In this document: in pieces, positions 25,916-33,627 of the stretch
Layout: every line of letters begins with the position of its first letter
How positions within the stretch are numbered: position 1 is the first letter of the stretch
Source: Collinsella sp.
GTDB lineage: Bacteria > Actinomycetota > Coriobacteriia > Coriobacteriales > Coriobacteriaceae
Length of the DNA: 55,600 bases
Assembly (NCBI GenBank): GCA_019414325.1
Contig: DXMG01000008.1
Span: forward strand, 1 to 55,600
Reading direction: 5' to 3'
The notes under the pieces: generated by a model
Database searches by the model: none
What the model saw: only the letters and a program-made list of their open reading frames with translations
Told to the model about the DNA's origin: nothing
Translations under genes and position numbers: made by a program

Positions 25916-26287
25916 CTACCGCTCGGATTCGGAGACAATTTGCCTACAGGCTCGTTCCAGTACGGGGAACTCCATCGTCACTGCATCCCAAACAACCGAG
26001 CGGTCAACATTGCCGTAATCATGCGCAAGATAATTTCTCATGCCGATAATTCCGCGCCACTCAATTTCGGGATGAAGCCGCTGCGAGCTTTCCGACAACT
26101 TGCCTGCTTCTTCCGTCACCCTAAGCGCACACATCAAAAGGGAGTCCGCTAACGCCCTCGTCCGCACATCATTAGCATGCAGAAACTGGTCCTCGGTGAT
26201 ATCAAAAGCCTTGATGCGCTCGTTCGTTTCAGAAATGGCCTCCAAGACCTCTTGAGCGCGGAGGGTGTCTGACTTACGCGCGATCAT
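25916..26287 (-). CDS. HepT-like toxin (DUF86 family), 123 aa
   Basis: HEPN-fold ribonuclease toxin of a HepT/MntA pair. The RX4HXY active-site motif is present as RNYLAHDY (Arg84, His89, Tyr91) within a helical protein of normal length. In characterised pairs the MntA nucleotidyltransferase AMPylates the tyrosine of this motif and silences the toxin. The start overlaps the end of the partner gene by 14 nt, which ties their translation. Cytosolic; target probably tRNA or mRNA. Confidence 0.82.
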   Translation of the reverse strand: MIARKSDTLRAQEVLEAISETNERIKAFDITEDQFLHANDVRTRALADSLLMCALRVTEEAGKLSESSQRLHPEIEWRGIIGMRNYLAHDYGNVDRSVVWDAVTMEFPVLERACRQIVSESER

Positions 26288-26768
26288 AAATGATCACTCC
26301 TTCGCGCTCGATTACCGCGGCAAGATCGTCATCAAGATAATCGCTCGAGACAAGATCAACCTGCCTTCCGGTTTCCTTGCGCACTGCCTCGCCAAACGCC
26401 GACAACGCAAAAAGACCAAAGCCCTGCTCGCGATCGACTTCGAGACGCAAGTCGATATCACTATCTGCACGTGCCTCGCCACGGGCATACGATCCAAATA
26501 GGATCACGGTTTTGATGGCGGGAATCAGGCTGGCTGCCTCGCGGACGGCGGACTCAATCTGAGCGGTATCCAAAATGCCCGCTGCGGCGCTTTCGCTCAC
26601 AGAACTTTTACCGAGTGAAGGCACAAACGGCAGCGAGCGCTCGCGCAACATCTGCCTCATGAACATATTGACCGCAACGGACGAAGTCATGCCGAGCTCT
26701 TCGCACAGCTCGGCAAATGAGTCTTTAATTGACGAGTCCACTCGCACACTCAGCACAGACGCAGCCAT
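26274..26768 (-). CDS. MntA-like antitoxin fused to an N-terminal RelB/DinJ-type RHH domain, 164 aa
   Basis: Residues 1-45 (VLSVRVDSSIKDSFAELCEE, then TSSVAVNMFMRQM) form a RelB/DinJ-type ribbon-helix-helix, a DNA-binding dimer fold typical of other antitoxins. Residues about 70-164 are a minimal nucleotidyltransferase with the motif GSYARGEARADSDIDL (92-107; Asp104 and Asp106 would bind metal). MntA enzymes normally lack the RHH part. The fusion would add promoter binding, hence auto-repression, to AMPylation of HepT. The start has AGGAGG. It is upstream of, and overlaps, the hepT gene. Confidence 0.82.
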   Translation of the reverse strand: MAASVLSVRVDSSIKDSFAELCEELGMTSSVAVNMFMRQMLRERSLPFVPSLGKSSVSESAAAGILDTAQIESAVREAASLIPAIKTVILFGSYARGEARADSDIDLRLEVDREQGFGLFALSAFGEAVRKETGRQVDLVSSDYLDDDLAAVIEREGVIIYDRA

Positions 26769-26810
26769 GGATACCTCCTGTATGACATTGTCTATATATT
26801 ATCACACAGA

Positions 26811-27833
26811 TTAGCGCGAGGTCGAAGCGCGGTGTTCGATGTGGCCGGGTATCTCGATGCGCTTGGGAGCCAGCCTTGCGGCCTCGCCCACCGTGGTGGT
26901 GACCACATCGATGCGCTCGGACAGACGCTCGACTACGCGCTCGGCAATGGCGACGGTGTCCTGCGCGGCCGTGGTCACACCGCCAAAGAGCACGTGGTTC
27001 CAGGGATAATCGTCAAACGTCGCGATCTTGAGACCCTCCGGCAGCGAGGGACCAAGATGTGCCAGCGCCTCGGTCAGGTGCAGAAAGACCAAGCCGTTGG
27101 CGGCGATAAGGCCGAGCTTTCTACCTGCGTACTCGCGAATGGCCTCGTCCAGGCGGCCGACGCCCGTGGCGCCACCGTCGGCCAGGGTGACGACCTCGCC
27201 GGCCAGGCCGCGACGCGAGAGCTCGCCGGCAAAGGCCTCGGCGCGCTCGCGACGCACGGGGCTGTCGTCGCTTGCCTCGGTGAGCAGGCACAGGCGCTCG
27301 CTGCCCGCAGAGGCCAAGGCGTCTACCAGGCCGGCGACCAGCTCACGGTTGTTGGAGGTCACCAGATCGACACCGCCGTCGGCAACATCGCGGTCGAGCA
27401 GCACGACGGGCAGGCGTCCCGCAGCCACGGCAATCGCCTCGTCATTGCCGCCGCAGGTGTTGACGACCAGGCCGTCCACGCCGGCATCGATAAGCCTGGT
27501 GAGCGACTCTGCTTCCTTTGCGGGGTCGCTGCCGCTAATGGCCGTCATGAGCGAGCAGCCGCGCGCGGCAGCGCTGACGGAAAGACCCTCGAGCATGGCG
27601 CACGAAAACGGGTTGGTGATGTCGGCCAAGATCACGCCGATGAGATTGGTACGCGAGCTGCGCAGATTGCGCGCGGCGGCACGTGGGCGATAGCCGGTAC
27701 GCTCGATAACCGCCGCGATGCGGGCTCGGGTTTCCTCGGTCATCTGCCGGGGGCGGTTATTGAGATAGCGCGAGACCGTGGCCGGGCTCACGCCCGCCTC
27801 GGCGGCAATGTCCTTAATCCTCATCTGCGCCAT
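26811..27833 (-). CDS. LacI/GalR-family transcriptional repressor, 340 aa
   Basis: The N-terminal helix-turn-helix and hinge are standard (IKDIAAEAGVSPATVSRYLN, then GYRPRAAARNLRS). A periplasmic-binding-protein-like sensor domain follows (TNLIGVILADITNPF to the C-terminus) and would bind a sugar or nucleoside. The start MAQMRIKD is chosen because a longer Met has no ribosome site; MRIKDIAA three codons on is an alternative. No sugar-use genes are adjacent, so ligand and regulon are unknown. It may control a distant locus. Confidence 0.87.
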   Translation of the reverse strand: MAQMRIKDIAAEAGVSPATVSRYLNNRPRQMTEETRARIAAVIERTGYRPRAAARNLRSSRTNLIGVILADITNPFSCAMLEGLSVSAAARGCSLMTAISGSDPAKEAESLTRLIDAGVDGLVVNTCGGNDEAIAVAAGRLPVVLLDRDVADGGVDLVTSNNRELVAGLVDALASAGSERLCLLTEASDDSPVRRERAEAFAGELSRRGLAGEVVTLADGGATGVGRLDEAIREYAGRKLGLIAANGLVFLHLTEALAHLGPSLPEGLKIATFDDYPWNHVLFGGVTTAAQDTVAIAERVVERLSERIDVVTTTVGEAARLAPKRIEIPGHIEHRASTSR

Positions 27834-27957
27834 AGCGCACCCCGTTTCCCAATTGTCAGCAATCTGAGCCATTTTAGGCATTTTTTAAAAATCTCGGTTG
27901 CAAAACGCTGTAGGTGAGCAGCATCGTTTTTGTGTCTCGAGCAGATGCGGCGATGGG

Positions 27958-28650
27958 CTAGATTGACGAGTCTTTCGACAGCTCAAAGTAGTCGGGATGC
28001 AAGGCGATAACCGGGCCCTGTTCCTCGGGCATCAGATGCAGGTGCGTCTCTGCCAGGTAGCTCGCCGCGTCGGTATCGCCCTTCTTAATGGCCTCGAGAA
28101 TTCGGCGATGCTGCCGACGAATCGGCTCCCAATCCAGATCCTGCGACACCATACGCAACCAGTTGTATCGCTCAAAATGTGTGTTGACGCTCTTCATCCA
28201 ATCCCACAACATGTGGCGGCCGGCAATCTCAAAACACGTCTCATGGAACAGGTTGTCCAGATCGAAAAAGCGACGCGTTTCGCTATGGTCGAGCGACTCG
28301 GACTCGGCAAGAATCCGCTCGAGCCGCTGCTTTTGCTCGGGCGTGACGGCAGAGCAGCATTTAATGAGCACGCTTCTCTCGAGTTTCTCGCGCAAGAAAC
28401 AGGCGTTCTCGGCGCGCTCCATGCTGATTTTTGAGACATAGGTGCCGCTTTTGGGACGCGTTTCCACCAGCTCCTGCTCACGCAAGCGCACAAAAGACTC
28501 GCGAATGGGCGTGCGCCCGATTCCCGTCTCCTTTTCCAGACCAATCGCCGAAAGGCGCGTGCCGGGCTTGAGCTCGGCATAGATGATCTTGGAGCGCAAT
28601 GCGTTGTATGCCTGATCTTGCAGGCTCTGATTATGCTGGTGTTGTTCCAT
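27958..28650 (-). CDS. GntR-family regulator, FadR/FCD subfamily, 230 aa
   Basis: Winged-helix repressor. The N-terminal GntR domain is clear (AYNALRSKIIYAELKPGTRL, then GIGRTPIRESFVRL), followed by an all-helical FCD domain whose metal/ligand residues are suggested by DLDNLFHETCFE, HRRILEAI and AETHLH. FCD regulators usually sense small carboxylic acids such as lactate, gluconate or fatty-acid derivatives. The start has GAGGG. No metabolic gene is adjacent; a long promoter region with decamer repeats lies upstream. Confidence 0.88.
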   Translation of the reverse strand: MEQHQHNQSLQDQAYNALRSKIIYAELKPGTRLSAIGLEKETGIGRTPIRESFVRLREQELVETRPKSGTYVSKISMERAENACFLREKLERSVLIKCCSAVTPEQKQRLERILAESESLDHSETRRFFDLDNLFHETCFEIAGRHMLWDWMKSVNTHFERYNWLRMVSQDLDWEPIRRQHRRILEAIKKGDTDAASYLAETHLHLMPEEQGPVIALHPDYFELSKDSSI

Positions 28651-29136
28651 AAAGCCCTCGGATGAAGCTCACGGTTTGTCGAATTTCACCACGTAATACT
28701 ATCGCATCGACACGCCCCAGCTCCCAATCAGTCTTTTTGGGACGGGGCTCTTTTAGCTACCCTGGCCCGCAGATCGGCCCCCCTTGCCACAAAAGTGGCC
28801 CATCTATTACGTTAACACGGATAGCCTCGGCCATACCGAAAACCGTGAAAACAAAACCGCAGGTAGACAGCTTGTCGATTTTCGAAAAAACCGACTATGG
28901 TTGACCCCTGCGGCTTAAACGTAGTAGATAGGCCCTTTTCGTGGCGCAGCACTACTGCACCCCAAATTGGCACCCCGAGCCTGTTATAAGTTGCTGTGAA
29001 ATACGGACGGTTGATAATCAAGGGTTGAAAATCAAGGCGCGCTATACGGCTTGCTATATCTCACTATACTTTGCTGTACGTCGCTGTACTTTGCTATAAC
29101 TTGACAATAATCGGCCCATTACCATCCGGGATATAA
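28651..29136. other. long intergenic region between gntR-type and AlbA-type genes
   Basis: No convincing gene. Two short open frames cross it on opposite strands without ribosome sites. A TAGTAT box on the minus strand near 28696 could serve the GntR gene, without a good -35. The right part holds the 10-bp-period repeat reported separately. Confidence 0.5.
29041..29098. repeat. decamer-period array of CTRTA motifs
   Basis: The motif NCTRTA starts at 29041, 29053, 29063, 29073, 29083 and 29093, so the last five copies are spaced exactly 10 bp apart. The consensus unit is TTGCTRTACT. Spacing of one helical turn puts every copy on the same DNA face. Confidence 0.75.
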
Positions 29137-29168
29137 CGGACCCCAAGCCAACGCTGGCTTGGGGTCCG
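29137..29168 (-). terminator. strong hairpin downstream of the AlbA-domain gene
   Basis: A 14-bp perfect stem (CGGACCCCAAGCCA and its complement) with an ACGC loop, about 25 nt past the stop. The minus-strand tail is GTTATATCC, only moderately T-rich, so termination is likely but not textbook. Confidence 0.6.
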
Positions 29169-29191
29169 TCTTGTACCATGGCTCTTTTGGA

Positions 29192-30445
29192 CTATGAGCG
29201 CTCGTATTTCGTGGCCCGCCCGGTTCCCTGCCTTACGATTGCATTCCGTTCAAGCAGAGATTCGAGTGCCGCCAACGTCCGCATGCGGCTCAGCCCCGTC
29301 TGTTTTTCAATCTCGCTTCGCGACATAATTCGCCCGCCCGACAAGGCCTTGAGAACCTGGACCTCTTCCTCGGACCCTTCAAAGGCATCGGTAACGGGCA
29401 ATGTGACGGCCACCATGCCGCCGCGAACATCAAAAATTGGTTGATTGATCGAATCGCGATAGGCACGTCTAATGCGCGCGATTCCCGTACCAAATTTCTC
29501 GATGTAATCCAGCTTTAAGAAGGCCTCTGCAACGATGGGGTTTCTGAGCACGGATATCTGCCCATACAGGTATTGTTCCGTCGTCAAACCGGCGGGCAGC
29601 GATCCGGGGGAGGTCACAACAACACGATCATCGTACAGGGCAATTTGAACGTTCGCTCGAACGTCCCACGTCCGATGCACCAAAGCGTTTGCAACGGCCT
29701 CGCGAAACGCCTCGAGAGGAATTCGATCGGTTTGGACGCGCTCCATCCCTTCGATACGCTCATAACGGTAGTAGCGTGCAAACATAGCCACCGCCCTGTC
29801 CACCTGCTCAATTGCGGATACATTTGTTGCCGTCTCGCGATCCAAGATCACATCCTCGGTATCGCCAAAACGGACACAGTCGATGCCTGGAAAATCATTC
29901 TTATCCGCTAAAATCGCCGCGGCATTGGTATAACCATCCTTGCCGAGCAAGCGGAGCGTACGCATGATATCCGGCGTTAGCTCGGAAATGCCGAGGTGTT
30001 CAACACACTTATGCTCGAGCGTATGAAAGCCCAAGTCCTGGCGAGCCGACGTGAGCGCGTCGAACGTCACGTTGCTGCCTTCGAGCGTCAGCCTGCCATA
30101 CTCAAACCGGTCGACCTCCACCGTTGCCGAATCGTTTCGTCTGTAGGCCTTTCCCTTGCTTCGATAGGGTTTGTCCTGTCCCTCATAAACCGTAAGGATT
30201 ACGGTCCCGTGTTTCTCATCGGACTCGAGCGTGTAACGGGGAGCGGGATCCAAGCTGTCATTAATCATGTTCTCAATGCGGAGACACTCTGCGACCGGAT
30301 CTGCAAGGCCGACAGCCACGCCCTCGTCATCAACGCCAAACTCAATCTTGCCCGTCCCGTAGTTTGCATAGGCGCTCACCGTTTTAAGAAACGTCGGCGT
30401 AACGCTTTCCTTGTATTCGACTGTAGGGCTCTCTCTAACAACCAT
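29192..30445 (-). CDS. AlbA_2/Schlafen-type ATP-binding protein with C-terminal winged helix, 417 aa
   Basis: The N-terminal AlbA_2 (Schlafen-like, divergent AAA) domain is marked by TVEYKESVTPTFLKTVSAYAN and GTGKIEFGVDDEG. The middle is a GHKL-type ATPase domain of the kind annotated RecG-like (FREAVANALVHRTWDVRANV, VVVTSPGSLPAGLT, FGTGIARIRRAY). The last 60 residues are a winged helix (MSRSEIEKQTGLSRMRTLAAL). Such proteins are putative transcription regulators and some belong to defence loci. The start MVVRESP has GAGGGGG upstream. Three copies of a 17-bp palindrome lie in its promoter, which suggests auto-regulation. It stands alone. Confidence 0.8.
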   Translation of the reverse strand: MVVRESPTVEYKESVTPTFLKTVSAYANYGTGKIEFGVDDEGVAVGLADPVAECLRIENMINDSLDPAPRYTLESDEKHGTVILTVYEGQDKPYRSKGKAYRRNDSATVEVDRFEYGRLTLEGSNVTFDALTSARQDLGFHTLEHKCVEHLGISELTPDIMRTLRLLGKDGYTNAAAILADKNDFPGIDCVRFGDTEDVILDRETATNVSAIEQVDRAVAMFARYYRYERIEGMERVQTDRIPLEAFREAVANALVHRTWDVRANVQIALYDDRVVVTSPGSLPAGLTTEQYLYGQISVLRNPIVAEAFLKLDYIEKFGTGIARIRRAYRDSINQPIFDVRGGMVAVTLPVTDAFEGSEEEVQVLKALSGGRIMSRSEIEKQTGLSRMRTLAALESLLERNAIVRQGTGRATKYERS

Positions 30446-30490
30446 ATGCACAACCCCCTCGTTTCGTACCATTCATAACCGTATTATAAG

Positions 30491-30614
30491 ACGAAAACCG
30501 TTTGCGTACTGATTTATATAAGACGCAAACTGTTTTCGTCTTGATTTGCGTACGGAATTAAGACGCATAATTTCGCTTTCGTATGGCTCAATACCGGACG
30601 CAGACTGTTTTCGT
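30491..30614 (-). promoter_or_regulatory. three 17-bp operator-like palindromes, consensus ACGNARACNGTTTNCGT
   Basis: Copies at 30491-30507, 30523-30539 and 30598-30614 are each near-perfect dyads. Centres are 32 and 75 bp apart, close to three and seven helical turns. They lie directly upstream of the AlbA-type gene, the nearest about 46 bp from its start codon. The first two copies also form one 20-bp inverted repeat with a single mismatch. Confidence 0.75.
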
Positions 30615-30641
30615 CTGTCAATACGTCTGCAATCCAAACGA

Positions 30642-30677
30642 AAAGAGCCCCGAGCTCGTATGAACTCGGGGCTCTTT
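30642..30677 (-). terminator. terminator downstream of the flavin oxidoreductase
   Basis: Perfect 13-bp stem AAAGAGCCCCGAG / CTCGGGGCTCTTT; the minus-strand tail is CTTTTCG. It lies about 150 nt past the oxidoreductase stop and just upstream of the operator cluster, insulating the next gene. Confidence 0.75.
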
Positions 30678-30762
30678 GTGCCGCACATCTATGAGAGAAG
30701 AAATTCGATGCGTACGGACGCTACTCCATGAAGCCGCCCTGGGATGGCGGCAACCTCGTCAA

Positions 30763-30811
30763 TGGGGTCAGGTTTACATGCATCAGCTTAGTGCAAAGTA
30801 ACCTGGCCCCA
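30763..30811. repeat. imperfect palindrome with GGGGTCAGG core
   Basis: TGGGGTCAGGTTTAC pairs imperfectly with GTAACCTGGCCCCA across a 20-nt loop. The GGGGTCAGG string is shared with the loops of the family-B palindromes. It lies in the 3' region of the oxidoreductase. Confidence 0.55.
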
Positions 30812-30827
30812 TGCACTAAGGGATTGG

Positions 30828-32777
30828 CTAGAGCTCGCAGGCAACCTTGTAGCCATCGCCGATGGCGTCGCGGATGTTGCCGCACTTGTTGGCATCGCCC
30901 AGCACGTGGGTGGCAACACCGGCTGCAGCCAGGTCGTCGGCCAGCTTGGTATTGGGACGATAGCCCATGGCAAGCACCAGCGTATCGGCACCGGTGATGG
31001 TGTGGACCTCGCCGTCCTTCTCGTAGCTGATGGTGTCCTCGGTGATCTCGGTCACCTTGGCCTCGGTCAGCACGTGGACGCCCTTGGAGAGCATGCGCGT
31101 GATGAGCACCGCGCGGCCGGCACCGCCCTCGTTGGCGGCGAGCGTCTTAGTCATCTCGATGACGGTGACGTCGCGATTGGCCGGCGACAGGTCGTTGACC
31201 AACGGGGCCAGGTAATCGGCCGTCTCGCAACCGACGGTGCCGCCTCCCACGATGACGATCTTCTTGCCCGGGAAAGCCTTGCCACCCAGCAGGTCGTCGG
31301 CCGTCATAACCTGCTTAAAGCCCTGCATGAAGGCCGGAGCGATGGGCTCGGCACCATAAGCCAGGACAACCTCGTAACCCGCGTAATCACGCTGAATGTC
31401 CTCGGCCGAGAGCTCGGTACCAAAGACGCACGTGACGCCGGCCTCGGCCAGGCGACGGTACTGATACTTGATCACGCGGGTGAGTTCCTGCTTTGCCGGC
31501 GGAACGGCTGCGATGCGCATTTCGCCGCCCGGCTCATCCTGCTTGTCCACGAGCACCACGTTGTGGCCGCGCTTGGCGGCAATGTAGGCTGCCTCCATGC
31601 CCGCAGGACCAGCGCCCACAACGAGCACGTTCTTGGCCTCGGCGGCAGGCTCGTAGCCAGCCTCGTCACGCTCCACGTCCGGGTTGACGGTGCAGGAGAT
31701 GCGCTTGCCAAACATAATGCCGTTCAGGCAGCGCAGGCAGCCGATGCAGGGGCGGATGTCGTCGGCGTTGCCGGCAGCGGCCTTGTTGCAGAACTCGGCA
31801 TCGCACAGGTTGGCGCGGCCCATCATGCAGATGTCGGCGGCACCGTCCTCGATCAGCTCCTCGGCAATCCAGGCCTCGTTAATGCGGCCGACCGTGGCAA
31901 CGGGAATGTTGACGTGCTTTTTGATCTCGCGCGAGCAGGCGGCATGCGAGGCCTGCTGGGTACCGGCGGCGGGAATCGCGGAGCCGCGCTTGATGGTGGT
32001 GCCGCCCGACACGTGAATCATGTCGACGCCGGCCTTCTCCAGACGACGCGAGACATAGATCATGTCGTTGAGGGTCAGGCCGCCATCGGTGTATTCATCG
32101 CCCGAAATGCGGACGTCGATGATAAAGTCCTTGCCGCAGCGCTCGCGAATCTCGGCGATGACCTCGAGCAAGAAGCGCATGCGGGCGTCGAGCGAGCCGC
32201 CGTACTCATCGGTACGCTTGTTATAGAGCGGGGTCAAAAAGCCGCCGAGCATGCCGTGGGCGTGCGCCGCATGGACCTCGACGCCATCGACGCCGGCCTT
32301 CTGCATGCGCACGGCAGCGTCACCGAACTGATGCGTGAGCTCGTGGATCTCATCGACCGTGATGGGGCGCGGCGCCTCGCGGGCATAGGACGGGCCCACA
32401 AAGGACGGAGCGATTAGGCGCGGCGTGCCCGGAATGTTAAAGGCCATGTAGGCGGGGTGGAAGAGCTGCGGCATGATCTTGCAGCCGTACTCGTGGACGG
32501 CGGCGGCGAGCTTTTCCCAGCCGGGGATAAACGTGTCGTCGTAGCAGCACATGTCACCCGGCAGATAGGTATAGGTGGGCTCGACCGTCACGACCTCGGT
32601 GATGATCAGGCCCACGCCGCCTTTGGCACGGGCGCGGTAATGATCGACCAAATCGTCGGTCACATAGCCGTGATCGGCCAGGTTGGTAGACACCGGCGGC
32701 ATAAAGACGCGGTTCTTGACCTCGGTCGTACCGACCTTGATCGGGCTAAAGAGCATCGGGTAGGCAGAAGACTCCAT
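30828..32777 (-). CDS. NADH:flavin oxidoreductase / 2-enoate reductase-type protein, 649 aa
   Basis: Multi-domain ene-reductase of the 2,4-dienoyl-CoA reductase / enoate reductase class. Residues 1-350 form an old-yellow-enzyme FMN barrel (NRVFMPPVSTNLADHGYVTD, then FLTPLYNKRTDEYGGSLDAR). A 4Fe-4S cluster motif follows (CIGCLRCLNG with a later Cys in RISCTVNP). The C-terminal half binds FAD and NAD(P)H: VLVVGAGPAGMEAAYIAA and KKIVIVGGGTVGCETADYLA. It moves electrons from NADH to an unsaturated acyl or steroid-like substrate. Bile-acid enzymes BaiCD/BaiH belong here, but the substrate cannot be read from sequence. The start MESSAYPM has GAAAGGAAG. Monocistronic. Confidence 0.88.
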   Translation of the reverse strand: MESSAYPMLFSPIKVGTTEVKNRVFMPPVSTNLADHGYVTDDLVDHYRARAKGGVGLIITEVVTVEPTYTYLPGDMCCYDDTFIPGWEKLAAAVHEYGCKIMPQLFHPAYMAFNIPGTPRLIAPSFVGPSYAREAPRPITVDEIHELTHQFGDAAVRMQKAGVDGVEVHAAHAHGMLGGFLTPLYNKRTDEYGGSLDARMRFLLEVIAEIRERCGKDFIIDVRISGDEYTDGGLTLNDMIYVSRRLEKAGVDMIHVSGGTTIKRGSAIPAAGTQQASHAACSREIKKHVNIPVATVGRINEAWIAEELIEDGAADICMMGRANLCDAEFCNKAAAGNADDIRPCIGCLRCLNGIMFGKRISCTVNPDVERDEAGYEPAAEAKNVLVVGAGPAGMEAAYIAAKRGHNVVLVDKQDEPGGEMRIAAVPPAKQELTRVIKYQYRRLAEAGVTCVFGTELSAEDIQRDYAGYEVVLAYGAEPIAPAFMQGFKQVMTADDLLGGKAFPGKKIVIVGGGTVGCETADYLAPLVNDLSPANRDVTVIEMTKTLAANEGGAGRAVLITRMLSKGVHVLTEAKVTEITEDTISYEKDGEVHTITGADTLVLAMGYRPNTKLADDLAAAGVATHVLGDANKCGNIRDAIGDGYKVACEL

Positions 32778-32894
32778 GCAGGCTTCCTTTCGTTTGAGCC
32801 GCTCGGCGGCAGTTACTGACACACCTATCGTATCAGTATCCGCCGCATTCGCACTCGCTCGCACTCCCCACCTTCAATCCCGACCCTCACAAAA

Positions 32895-32961
32895 AGTTGC
32901 GGTGGAATAGTTCCTGAATAAGGCTCTTGGCGCGCCAAACAGGGACTATTTCACCGCAACT
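32895..32961 (-). terminator. family-D palindrome, terminator-like (copy D1)
   Basis: A 21-bp stem beginning AGTTGCGGTGGAATAGT pairs with AGGGACTATTTCACCGCAACT with two mismatches. The minus-strand tail is CTTTTTGTG. It lies 63 nt past the kdpC stop. Confidence 0.75.
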
Positions 32962-33024
32962 GATGGGCGGGGTGGAATTGAGGGCTCAGATAGTCAGTCA
33001 TGCCCTCATCCGCCACTCCCTCAC

Positions 33025-33615
33025 TTACAGCGCGCCGTCCAGCATAAGGTTCACCTTGAGCACGTTAACCGTGGGCTCGCCGAACACGACGAGGAAACGG
33101 CCCTTGGTGCACGCGGCGATGATGTCGCGCACCTCGTCCTTACTTTTGCCCGTGGCCTTGGCAAGGCGCGGGACCTGGTACTCGGCGGCATCCGGAGAGA
33201 TCTCCGGGTCGAGGCCGGACCCCGAACACGTCACCAGGTCGACGGGCACAGCGTCCATATCGGCGTCGGGGTTGGCAGCGCGGATCTTCTTCACGCGCGC
33301 GTCCACAAGCTGCCGATACTCCTCACTCGCCGGGGACAGGTTGGACGGGGCACCATACGCCATGAGCTCGCCGTCTTCGCCTTCGACAATTGACACGTTC
33401 TGGATGCGGCCCCACATGTGGTCCTCGTCCTCGAAGTTCTGGCCGATGAGCTCGGAGCCCACAACCTTGCCGTCGACCGTAATGAGCGAACCGTTCGCCT
33501 GATACGGGAACGCAACCTGGGCGATGCCGGTCACGACGAGCGTATAGCCCAGGCCGCAGACAACGGTAAACAGCGCGAACACGCCCAGTGCGCGCGATGC
33601 AACACCTTTGAACAT
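33025..33615 (-). CDS. kdpC: potassium-transporting ATPase subunit KdpC, 196 aa
   Basis: Accessory subunit of the high-affinity Kdp K+ pump. One N-terminal membrane helix (about 7-30) is followed by an extracytoplasmic domain with the conserved ANGSLI segment, SELIGQNF, the dispensable-loop region, and VDLVTCSGSGLDPEISPDAA, the most conserved KdpC stretch. The start MFKGVASR has GGAGG. Twelve nucleotides separate it from kdpB. It is last in kdpFABC and is followed by the D1 hairpin. Confidence 0.95.
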   Translation of the reverse strand: MFKGVASRALGVFALFTVVCGLGYTLVVTGIAQVAFPYQANGSLITVDGKVVGSELIGQNFEDEDHMWGRIQNVSIVEGEDGELMAYGAPSNLSPASEEYRQLVDARVKKIRAANPDADMDAVPVDLVTCSGSGLDPEISPDAAEYQVPRLAKATGKSKDEVRDIIAACTKGRFLVVFGEPTVNVLKVNLMLDGAL

Positions 33616-33627
33616 ACAAACCTCCAC

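Noticed and set aside
28812..29021. 69-aa open frame on the minus strand
   Set aside because: No ribosome site and no recognised domain; the product looks like chance translation of intergenic sequence.
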